Below are positions 26,244 to 32,789 of a DNA stretch of 58,093 bases, piece by piece. Position 1 is the stretch's first letter. Each line of letters begins with the position of its first letter. The DNA is from an uncultured Clostridia bacterium (GTDB lineage Bacteria > Bacillota > Clostridia > TANB77 > CAG-508): the NCBI GenBank assembly GCA_944387495.1, contig CALXFD010000008.1:1-58093 (forward strand). The letters are read 5' to 3'. The notes below the pieces were generated by a model. The model was not told the origin of the DNA, searched no databases, and was given only the letters and a program-made list of their open reading frames with translations. The position numbers were made by a program, and so were the translations under genes.

Positions 26244-26334
26244 CAAAAAAAAGACACATCTGTAACTCGCCAAAGTTTGATGTGTCAAAACACGATTACT
26301 GAGGTTGACCACATTTGTGGTTTCTCCATTTCCT
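26244..26334 (-). ncRNA. Putative antitoxin RNA (antisense, about 90 nt)
   Basis: The minus strand has a perfect promoter: TTGACT (complement of 26364-26369), 17 bp, TATAAT (complement of 26341-26346). The RNA would contain the ACCACA/TGTGGT stem (26308-26321) and end in GACACATC/GATGTGTC (26253-26286) followed by eight T. It would overlap the 3' untranslated end of the toxin mRNA, as in the txpA/ratA pair. The 5' end at 26334 is estimated. Confidence 0.75.
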
Positions 26335-26340
26335 ATAATT

Positions 26341-26369
26341 ATTATACACAGATTTATAGAAAAAGTCAA
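26341..26369 (-). promoter_or_regulatory. Promoter of the antitoxin RNA
   Basis: Reverse-strand TTGACT (26364-26369) and TATAAT (26341-26346) with a 17-bp spacer. It is stronger than the toxin promoter (TTGTTT/TATAGT), as needed for an RNA in excess. Confidence 0.8.
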
Positions 26370-26662
26370 ATAATTTTCAAAATAAAATCAAATATGTTAA
26401 AATGAAAAAGACACGACTGAATGTAAAATTAAAATTTTATTATTATAGATATTAAATATTATAAAAGCAAACAATTTATGTATATAAAAAATAGTATAGT
26501 TCATTTATTATTGTTTTAAATTAAAAAATAAGAGAAAATGTAGATATGTAATTTGTAGAACAACAAATGGAATAAAAAAATAAATAGATTATTTTGTTTT
26601 TTGAACTGTATGTGTAATTCTTTGCACTGAAAAAATTTTTTAAACAAAATAATTCAAAATCA

Positions 26663-26691
26663 TTGACTAATTTTTAAAAATACTTTATAAT
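26663..26691 (+). promoter_or_regulatory. Outward promoter near attR, likely driving tRNA-Ser(GCT)
   Basis: TTGACT (26663-26668), 17 bp, TATAAT (26686-26691), pointing out of the element. No open frame lies between it and attR. The first downstream gene is tRNA-Ser(GCT) at 26929. No other good promoter precedes that tRNA. Confidence 0.7.
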
Positions 26692-26728
26692 AACATTTGT
26701 TAGACACTTTATTGCTTTTTAGACTAAA

Positions 26729-26753
26729 AGTAATGCAATAAGTAATGCAATAG
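26729..26753 (+). repeat. Right integrase arm-type sites
   Basis: AGTAATGCAATAAGTAATGCAATAG has two direct TAATGCAATA(A/G) copies and differs by one inserted A and one base from the pair at 10759-10782. It lies 108 bp inside attR. Confidence 0.65.
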
Positions 26754-26860
26754 AAAAAATAGTTATAAATAATAAAAGTTAGTCGCAGATAAAATATCTA
26801 ACATTTTCCTTGAATTAGATAACGAGGAATAAAGGCGGTTGTTGGGAAATAGCCTAAAAA

Positions 26861-26877
26861 CCACCCTCTCCGCCAAA
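26861..26877 (+). repeat. attR: right copy of 17-bp attachment repeat
   Basis: CCACCCTCTCCGCCAAA, identical to 10685-10701. The bases before it (AGCCTAAAAA) do not continue the tRNA, so this is the fragment left by integration. Confidence 0.93.
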
Positions 26878-26928
26878 CATATTTTAGGTTAGATATAGAT
26901 ATTAATATCTAACTTTTAGTTTATAATT

Positions 26929-27019
26929 GGAGAAATACCCAAGTTGGTGAAGGGGCTTCCCTGCTAAGGAAGTAGGTCCCGCAAGGGGCGCGAGAGTTCG
27001 AGTCTCTCTTTCTCCGCCA
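26929..27019 (+). tRNA. tRNA-Ser (anticodon GCT), CCA encoded
   Basis: Acceptor GGAGAAA (26929-26935) pairs with TTTCTCC (27009-27015), then G and CCA. The anticodon loop CTGCTAA within TTCCC/GGAA(G) gives GCT. A long variable arm (GGTCCCGCAAGGGGCGC) and T-arm GAGAGTTCGAGTCTCTC are present. It lies 51 bp outside attR and was probably next to tRNA-Ser(TGA) before insertion. Confidence 0.96.
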
Positions 27020-27020
27020 G

Positions 27021-27048
27021 AAATAGCATTTTATATGCTATTTTTTTA
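27021..27048 (+). terminator. Terminator after tRNA-Ser(GCT)
   Basis: AAATAGCA (27021-27028) pairs with TGCTATTT (27036-27043), continuing into TTTT. Confidence 0.8.
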
Positions 27049-27154
27049 TAGAATTAAATTAACAATAAATAATGATAATTATAATGTGCAAAATAATAAG
27101 TAATGTAAAAAATAGAATATTTTAGCAAAATGCATTTCATTTTGTTTTTTTTTA

Positions 27155-27163
27155 TGTTAAAAT
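27155..27163 (+). promoter_or_regulatory. Extended -10 promoter of the T4SS-like locus
   Basis: TGTTAAAAT (27155-27163) is an extended -10 element 41 bp before the first pilin-like gene. The -35 region (TTTCAT, 27135-27140) is weak. Confidence 0.5.
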
Positions 27164-27203
27164 AAAGTTAAGAGTAAAAGTAAAGCGAAAGGAGATGATT
27201 TAC

Positions 27204-28202
27204 ATGACAAAAAGATTAATAAGATTATTAATACTATTTTTAATATGTGTGATATTATCAAGTGTTTCAAATGTTATATTTGCAGCAGAATTAAATATAG
27301 AAGATATAAAAAAAGGTGATAAATTAGAGACTACAAAAACTAAAAATATTTATCAATATGTAGCAAGAGGAATGAAAGAGGGAAATACCTTATTTAAATT
27401 TGAAAAAAAAGGAAGCATACCAAAAGGAACAACAATTGTTTGGGGACAAATATTAGAAGATGCAAAAGATACAACTGGTAGTGGTATGGGATTTATGTAC
27501 GAAAGGGATAAAAATCCTAATACAGGTGAGGAATATATATATGTACAAGTAACTTATAGTTCAATAGAAGATAGAAATTCTTCGAGTGGTGTAATTATAT
27601 TCAATGGAAAAGATGGAGTAGGTTTAAAGAAAAAAACAGTAAGTGATGATGACCAAAAAGAAGCAGATGATTTTAATAAAAAATATGGAAGCTTAACGGC
27701 AGAAGATTTTGATAAAATGTCAGTAGAAGAGATAAGAGAAATTAGAGATGAGGCAACAAGAATAGCAGAAAAGACAGGAGATGAAACAACTTTAAAAATA
27801 AAAAGGCAAGCAACAGATGCATTAAAAAGGGATGACTCAATAGAAACAGGAGATACAGTATATCAAAATCCTATGATGACATCAGATAATAATAATGCAG
27901 AAGAAAGCTTAGATGATGTTATATCAGATGCAGATGATTTCATAAATACAGGTGATGATGATGTATTACAAAGTAATAGTTTGGAAAATTTTTCAAAAAC
28001 AATGTATAATATTTTATTAGCAATAGGAATTGCAGTAGCTGTAATTGTTGGAGGAATTATAGGAATAAAACTAATGTCAGCAGGAATAGAAGAAAAAGCA
28101 GATGCAAAAAAATTATTGGTGCCATATTTTGTAGGCTGTATAGTGGTATTTGGAGCATTTGGTATTTGGAAATTAGTAGTAACAATATTATCGAGTGTTT
28201 AA
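27204..28202 (+). CDS. Secreted protein with C-terminal VirB2/TrbC pilin-like region
   Basis: 332 residues from ATG 27204, set by AAAGGAG upstream; another ATG at 27195 overlaps the ribosome site. A signal peptide (1-28, ending FAAE) is followed by a beta-rich domain (about 30-140), a charged helical segment and two hydrophobic helices at about 270-290 and 308-330. Between them is IGIKLMSAGIEEKADAKKLL, shared with the next two genes (IGIKYMxGSxEEKAEYK). So this looks like a TrbC-type pilin with an added extracellular domain. First gene of the T4SS-like locus. Confidence 0.7.
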   Translation: MTKRLIRLLILFLICVILSSVSNVIFAAELNIEDIKKGDKLETTKTKNIYQYVARGMKEGNTLFKFEKKGSIPKGTTIVWGQILEDAKDTTGSGMGFMYERDKNPNTGEEYIYVQVTYSSIEDRNSSSGVIIFNGKDGVGLKKKTVSDDDQKEADDFNKKYGSLTAEDFDKMSVEEIREIRDEATRIAEKTGDETTLKIKRQATDALKRDDSIETGDTVYQNPMMTSDNNNAEESLDDVISDADDFINTGDDDVLQSNSLENFSKTMYNILLAIGIAVAVIVGGIIGIKLMSAGIEEKADAKKLLVPYFVGCIVVFGAFGIWKLVVTILSSV

Positions 28203-28218
28203 ATAAAGGAGGGATTTT

Positions 28219-28587
28219 ATGAAAAGGAAAAGTATATTAATCATAATTTTTATAATAGCCTTAATAGTTACTTTTATAATCCCAACATGTGTTAAAGCAG
28301 ATTTTTCAGACTTAGGACTAGGAAATGCGGAACAATATAAAGGAGGACAAACAGGACTAGGAAGTATGGAAAGTAAAGTTGAAAATATTTTAGGAATTAT
28401 AAGAACAGTAGGAGTTGTAACTTCTGTTGTAATGCTAATGGCAATAGGTATAAAATATATGTTAGGAAGTATAGAAGAAAAAGCAGAATATAAACAAACG
28501 TTAAAACCATATATAATTGGTGCGTTTATATTATTTACAGGTTCTCTAATTCCAGAAATTATATATAAGTTTGCACAAAACATATAA
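28219..28587 (+). CDS. TrbC/VirB2 pilin-like protein (second)
   Basis: 122 residues: signal peptide (1-26, ending VKADF), short linker, two membrane helices (about 56-76 and 96-116) joined by IGIKYMLGSIEEKAEYKQTL. The two-helix hairpin after a cleavable signal is the VirB2/TrbC pilin layout. AAAGGAGG precedes the start 16 bp after the previous gene. Pilins form the extracellular filament or a membrane scaffold in type IV secretion systems. Confidence 0.78.
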   Translation: MKRKSILIIIFIIALIVTFIIPTCVKADFSDLGLGNAEQYKGGQTGLGSMESKVENILGIIRTVGVVTSVVMLMAIGIKYMLGSIEEKAEYKQTLKPYIIGAFILFTGSLIPEIIYKFAQNI

Positions 28588-28634
28588 TTTAATAATAGAA
28601 AAAATTGTAGAAAATAAAAAATATTTAAAAAATA

Positions 28635-28663
28635 TTGCAAAAAAAAATTATAAATGCTATAAT
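28635..28663 (+). promoter_or_regulatory. Promoter ahead of the third pilin-like gene
   Basis: TTGCAA (28635-28640), 17 bp, TATAAT (28658-28663). It lets the third pilin-like gene be made separately, perhaps at higher level. Confidence 0.65.
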
Positions 28664-28729
28664 GTAAAGTGAAAGGTTTTAATATTCACATTTAAGTGAG
28701 TTATATAAATGAAAATAAGGAGGAGAAAA

Positions 28730-29083
28730 ATGAATAAAAAAGTTTTTAAAGTATTAGCAACAATATTAATGATTATGTTTATAGTATCTATCGCAGTTAC
28801 TTCTTTTGCATTAACACCAAATCAAATAGTAGCATCTGGTAATGTGACAGGATCAGAAGAAATAACAAGTTTAGGAAAAAGTATTGTAGGAATACTTAGA
28901 ACAGTAGGTGTTGTATTATCTGTTGTAGTACTAATCATTATAGGTATAAAATATATGATGGGTAGTGCAGAAGAAAAAGCAGAATACAAAAAGACAATGA
29001 TACCATATATAGTTGGTGCAGCTTTAATATTTGCAGCATCAGTATTTGCAAATGTTATCTACGAATTTTTTGCAGGAATATAA
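28730..29083 (+). CDS. TrbC/VirB2 pilin-like protein (third)
   Basis: 117 residues from ATG 28730, with AAGGAGG upstream; an ATG at 28709 is less likely. A signal peptide (about 1-27, TSFALTP) precedes two membrane helices linked by IGIKYMMGSAEEKAEYKKTM, closely matching the second pilin. It has its own promoter and a strong terminator, so it may be the major pilin, made in larger amounts. Paralog of 28219-28587. Confidence 0.78.
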   Translation: MNKKVFKVLATILMIMFIVSIAVTSFALTPNQIVASGNVTGSEEITSLGKSIVGILRTVGVVLSVVVLIIIGIKYMMGSAEEKAEYKKTMIPYIVGAALIFAASVFANVIYEFFAGI

Positions 29084-29087
29084 TAAT

Positions 29088-29125
29088 AAAAAAAGAAATA
29101 ATTTTTTAAAATTATTTCTTTTTTT
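29088..29125 (+). terminator. Terminator after the third pilin-like gene
   Basis: AAAAAAAGAAATAATTTT (29088-29105) pairs with AAAATTATTTCTTTTTTT (29108-29125). It isolates the pilin gene from the rest of the locus. Confidence 0.85.
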
Positions 29126-29172
29126 ATTACACTTATATTACAAATATATTAAAAATATATTATTTTATACTT

Positions 29173-29216
29173 TTTTGCTCAAAAATGTTACAATTTTTGA
29201 GTTTTTTTGTTATAAT
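29173..29216 (+). promoter_or_regulatory. Hairpin and extended -10 promoter before prgI
   Basis: GCTCAAAAATG.../...CAATTTTTGAG forms a stem (29178-29201) with a T-tract. It is directly followed by TGTTATAAT (29208-29216), an extended -10. The promoter would drive prgI through the downstream secretion genes. Confidence 0.6.
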
Positions 29217-29257
29217 TATATATAAGTGAAAATGTATGCTAAGAAAGGAGCAAATCA

Positions 29258-29623
29258 ATGGGAACATATAATTTACCAAGGAATGTTAAAGGAGAAGGAA
29301 GAATATTATTTGTATTCTCTACAAAAGCATTAATATATACTTTTATAGGGGCAGCAATTGGATTAATATTTTATCTGATTTTTAATTTAATAGGCTTATC
29401 ATTTGTTGGGGTAATTATTATATGTATACTCGGTCTAATAGGTTTTGTCATAGGAACATTTAAAATGCCAGATTCTACTGCATTTGAAATAACCAAAAAA
29501 ACTGGTGGAGAAAATATAGATGATGTAATAAGAAGATTTGTAAAATTTAAAATGCAAAAAAATAAAATATATGTATATAAAAAAGATAACAAGATGATAA
29601 AGGAGGAAACAAAAGATGAATAA
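29258..29623 (+). CDS. PrgI family protein (VirB3-like)
   Basis: 121 residues. It opens with YNLPRNVKGEGRILF, the conserved cytoplasmic lead of PrgI proteins, then two membrane helices (about 24-44 and 49-68), then the charged tail. PrgI is the Gram-positive VirB3 equivalent and is normally found right before VirB4. AAGGAGC precedes the ATG. It overlaps the next gene by 8 bp. Confidence 0.85.
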   Translation: MGTYNLPRNVKGEGRILFVFSTKALIYTFIGAAIGLIFYLIFNLIGLSFVGVIIICILGLIGFVIGTFKMPDSTAFEITKKTGGENIDDVIRRFVKFKMQKNKIYVYKKDNKMIKEETKDE

Positions 29624-30857
29624 TATGGATGAAAATACTATTTCACAAGTTCTAATGATAGTACTAGGTGTTGCGATTGTAATTTTAGCAGTTTTATGTG
29701 TAATATTTATTGTTTTAAAAATGAAAGATAATAAAGGAAAAAAGAAAAGTGAAGAAAAACCAATAACAGACACAAATAAAACAAAGAAAAAATCGACTAT
29801 TGGAACATCACAAGTATATAACAAACAATCAATATTGGACTTTATGGAATTTGATGGAGTACAAGATAATATGATAATCCAAAAAAATGGAAGAAGATAT
29901 TTAATGGTTGTAGAATGCCAAGGTGTAAATTATGATTTAATGTCAAGTGTAGAAAAAGTAGGAGTAGAGGAAGGATTTCAACAATTTTTAAACACTTTAA
30001 GACATCCAATACAAATATACATACAAACAAGAACGATAAATTTAGAAAATAGTATTTCTAATTATAAAGCAAGAGTAAGAGATATTGAAAATAGATATAA
30101 CCAAATGAATATGCAATTCAATAGAATGAGAGAAGAAGGAATATATACAGAACAAGAACTAAGAGAATATTATTTTGAGTTAACAAAACAAAGAAACTTA
30201 TTAGAATATGGTAAAGATATTGTGGCAAACACAGAAAAGATGAGTTTAAATAAAAACATATTAAATAAAAAATATTATGTTGTAATTCCATATTTTTCAG
30301 AAGAAGCAATAAATGAAAATGAAAAATATGATAAAGAAGAAATTAGAAATATGGCATTTTCAGAATTATATACAAAATCTCAATCAATAATTAGAACATT
30401 ATCATCTTGTTCAATAAGTGGAAAAATATTATCATCAAAAGAATTAATTGAATTATTATATGTTGCTTATAACAGAGATGAGTCAGAAGTATTTGGCATA
30501 GATAAGGCAATTAGAGCTGGATTTGATAATTTATATTCAACATCACCAGACGTTTACGAAAAGAAAGTAGCAGCATTAGACAAAATGATTAATGATAGAG
30601 CAATAGATTTAGCAAATGAAACGATAGAAAGAGTAAAATCTAGACCTGAACAAATAGCAAAAGAAAAAGAGAAAAACTTAGATGAATTAGTAAGAAGAAT
30701 GGCAGCAATAGTTATTGATGAAAATAGAAGATATGTAGGGCAAGATGTAGCACAAGAGGCTATTAATGAATTAGAAAATAGTCAAGAAGGAGGAAATTCA
30801 AATGAGGAAGTCAAAGAGGTTAGAACTAGAGGAAGAAAGAAGAAGACAGTTAATTAG
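29616..30857 (+). CDS. Membrane protein resembling the N-terminal part of VirB4/TraC
   Basis: 413 residues. One N-terminal membrane segment (about 12-35, LMIVLGVAIVILAVLCVIFI), a lysine-rich linker, then a domain starting LDFMEFDGVQDNMIIQKNGRRYLMV with VECQGVNYDLMS, similar to the N-terminal region of VirB4-type proteins. The middle is a long helical/coiled-coil stretch, and the C-terminus is basic (TRGRKKKTVN). It lies between PrgI and the VirB4 ATPase and overlaps the latter by 56 bp. Possibly a VirB4 split into an anchored half and an ATPase half. Confidence 0.6.
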   Translation: MNNMDENTISQVLMIVLGVAIVILAVLCVIFIVLKMKDNKGKKKSEEKPITDTNKTKKKSTIGTSQVYNKQSILDFMEFDGVQDNMIIQKNGRRYLMVVECQGVNYDLMSSVEKVGVEEGFQQFLNTLRHPIQIYIQTRTINLENSISNYKARVRDIENRYNQMNMQFNRMREEGIYTEQELREYYFELTKQRNLLEYGKDIVANTEKMSLNKNILNKKYYVVIPYFSEEAINENEKYDKEEIRNMAFSELYTKSQSIIRTLSSCSISGKILSSKELIELLYVAYNRDESEVFGIDKAIRAGFDNLYSTSPDVYEKKVAALDKMINDRAIDLANETIERVKSRPEQIAKEKEKNLDELVRRMAAIVIDENRRYVGQDVAQEAINELENSQEGGNSNEEVKEVRTRGRKKKTVN

Positions 30858-32772
30858 TCAAGAAGAACCAGGAACATTAAGAAAACAAACTATAAAAGAA
30901 CTTATAGCACCTTCTGGAATAGATGTTTCAAAAATAGACCATTTAGAAATTATATCTAGTGTTACAAGATATGCAAGAAGTTTCTTTATTTCAACATTGC
31001 CACGTATGTGTACTTTCCCAGAATTATTTAGGGATTTATACTTCTTTGGAGATGTAAATACATCAATATATATAACACCTGTTTCAGAATCTAGGTCACA
31101 AAATGAATTAAATAAAGTTATAAACGAATTGGAAACAGAAAGAATTGTAGCAGCAGACAGAGGTAATATAAATAGAGAAAGTACTTTATCACAAAAAAGA
31201 TTAGAAGCAGAACAATTAAGAGATGAGATAGCCGCAGGATTTAATAAAATGTATGATGCATCAATTGTAGCAACATTATTTGCATACAATTTGGATGACT
31301 TAGATAGACTTACAAAGTTATTATCAACAGAAATGTCTAAATCATTAGTTGGAATAAAAAGTGCATGGGCAATACAAGAAGATGCTTTTAAAGCAAATTT
31401 GCCTTTAATGGATGATAAAATTAAAAGAGTACATTCTTTTGACAGTAGATCAATGGGAACAGTTTTCCCTTTTACAACATCAGAAGTAGGACATTCTACT
31501 GGTGTACCACTAGGATTTAACAAACAGACAGGAACACCAATTTTATTTGATAATTTCCATCCATCATTATCAAACTATAACATGGTTATTTTTGCTAAAT
31601 CAGGTGCTGGTAAATCTGTTACAATGAAAACTTTAATTTCAAGGTCATCAGTTTTATCTGGAATAGAAAGTTTAGCACTTGATGCAGAAGGAGAATATAC
31701 AATAGTTGCAGAGAGTTTAGGAGGAATAAATGTAGTTTTAAGTCCGAACTCAAAAACAGTAATAAACTTATTTGATATTGAACCAGAAAATATTAAAGAT
31801 GAAATTACAGGTAGAGAAAGAACAGTACTTAATGTAGAAAATAAAGTAGAAGACGTTACACAAGCATTACTTACTATGGCAAGAGGAAGTACAAGAAGCC
31901 AGGAAGTAAATGAGTTAACAAAACAAGTTATAGCAGAATCAGTTGCAGAAGAATATGCAAGTTTAGGAATTACAAATAATCCAACGAGTATATATAAGAC
32001 AGGAGAAAGTTTTCAAAAAGGAGACAGATTATATAGAGACAAAAAAGATATGCCAACTATTGGAAGCTGGTATAAGAGAATAGAACAAAAGGCTAAACAA
32101 AATAAGAACCCAGATTACCAATATCATTATAGTTACTTATTAAAAGTTATGAGACAATATATAAGAGAATATAATGGGCAAATGGCATATTTTGATGGAC
32201 AATCAACATTTGAATTATTAGATGGAGCACCATTTATTAATTTGGATATATCACAACTAGAAGAAAGATTTGCAAGACCACTTGCACAACAAATCTTATT
32301 ATCATGGATTTGGGAAAAATACGTTAAGAAAAATAGTGAAGATAGAACAAAAGCTAGAAAGAAAAGAGTATTAGTAGATGAGGCATGGATGTTATTGCCA
32401 TACCCAGAAGCCGTAGACTTTTTAAATACAATGGCAAGACGTGCTAGAAAGAGAAATGTATCATTGGCTATTGTTTCTCAAAGATTTCAAGACTTCTATG
32501 AAAAACCAGAGGCACAAGCAGTTTTAACATCATCAGATACAAAATTATTTTTAGCACAAGATAAAGCAGAAATAGAATATTTAAAGAAAGTGTTTAAATT
32601 AAGTGAAGGAGAAGCTAACTTTTTAGTTACTTGTTTAAAAGGAGAAGGACTTTTAAAAGTTGGAGCAGATACGGCTATTATACAAATAACTCCTACTGCA
32701 AAAGAATTTGAATTTGTTGAAACAAACTTAAACAAATTAGTAAAAATGAGAAGTAGGACAGGCAATAGCTAA
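30802..32772 (+). CDS. virB4: VirB4-type conjugative/secretion ATPase
   Basis: 656 residues. After an N-terminal region (1-255) comes the AAA+ motor: Walker A AKSGAGKSVTMKT (265-277), a DAEGEYT motif (about 294-300), Walker B KRVLVDEAWMLL (521-532) and the arginine/sensor region LAIVSQRFQDF (about 555-565). VirB4 energises assembly and transport in all type IV secretion systems. AAGGAGG lies within the previous gene, fixing the overlapping start. There is no VirD4-type coupling ATPase in the window. Confidence 0.93.
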   Translation: MRKSKRLELEEERRRQLISQEEPGTLRKQTIKELIAPSGIDVSKIDHLEIISSVTRYARSFFISTLPRMCTFPELFRDLYFFGDVNTSIYITPVSESRSQNELNKVINELETERIVAADRGNINRESTLSQKRLEAEQLRDEIAAGFNKMYDASIVATLFAYNLDDLDRLTKLLSTEMSKSLVGIKSAWAIQEDAFKANLPLMDDKIKRVHSFDSRSMGTVFPFTTSEVGHSTGVPLGFNKQTGTPILFDNFHPSLSNYNMVIFAKSGAGKSVTMKTLISRSSVLSGIESLALDAEGEYTIVAESLGGINVVLSPNSKTVINLFDIEPENIKDEITGRERTVLNVENKVEDVTQALLTMARGSTRSQEVNELTKQVIAESVAEEYASLGITNNPTSIYKTGESFQKGDRLYRDKKDMPTIGSWYKRIEQKAKQNKNPDYQYHYSYLLKVMRQYIREYNGQMAYFDGQSTFELLDGAPFINLDISQLEERFARPLAQQILLSWIWEKYVKKNSEDRTKARKKRVLVDEAWMLLPYPEAVDFLNTMARRARKRNVSLAIVSQRFQDFYEKPEAQAVLTSSDTKLFLAQDKAEIEYLKKVFKLSEGEANFLVTCLKGEGLLKVGADTAIIQITPTAKEFEFVETNLNKLVKMRSRTGNS

Positions 32773-32789
32773 TTTTAGAGGAGGAAAAA

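Noticed and set aside
26163..26369. Open frame antisense to the toxin-like gene
   Set aside because: It covers the antitoxin promoter and terminator and is best explained as the antisense RNA gene, not a protein.
29031..29225. Open frame overlapping the third pilin-like gene
   Set aside because: It lies in the terminator and AT-rich spacer and starts inside the pilin gene in another frame.
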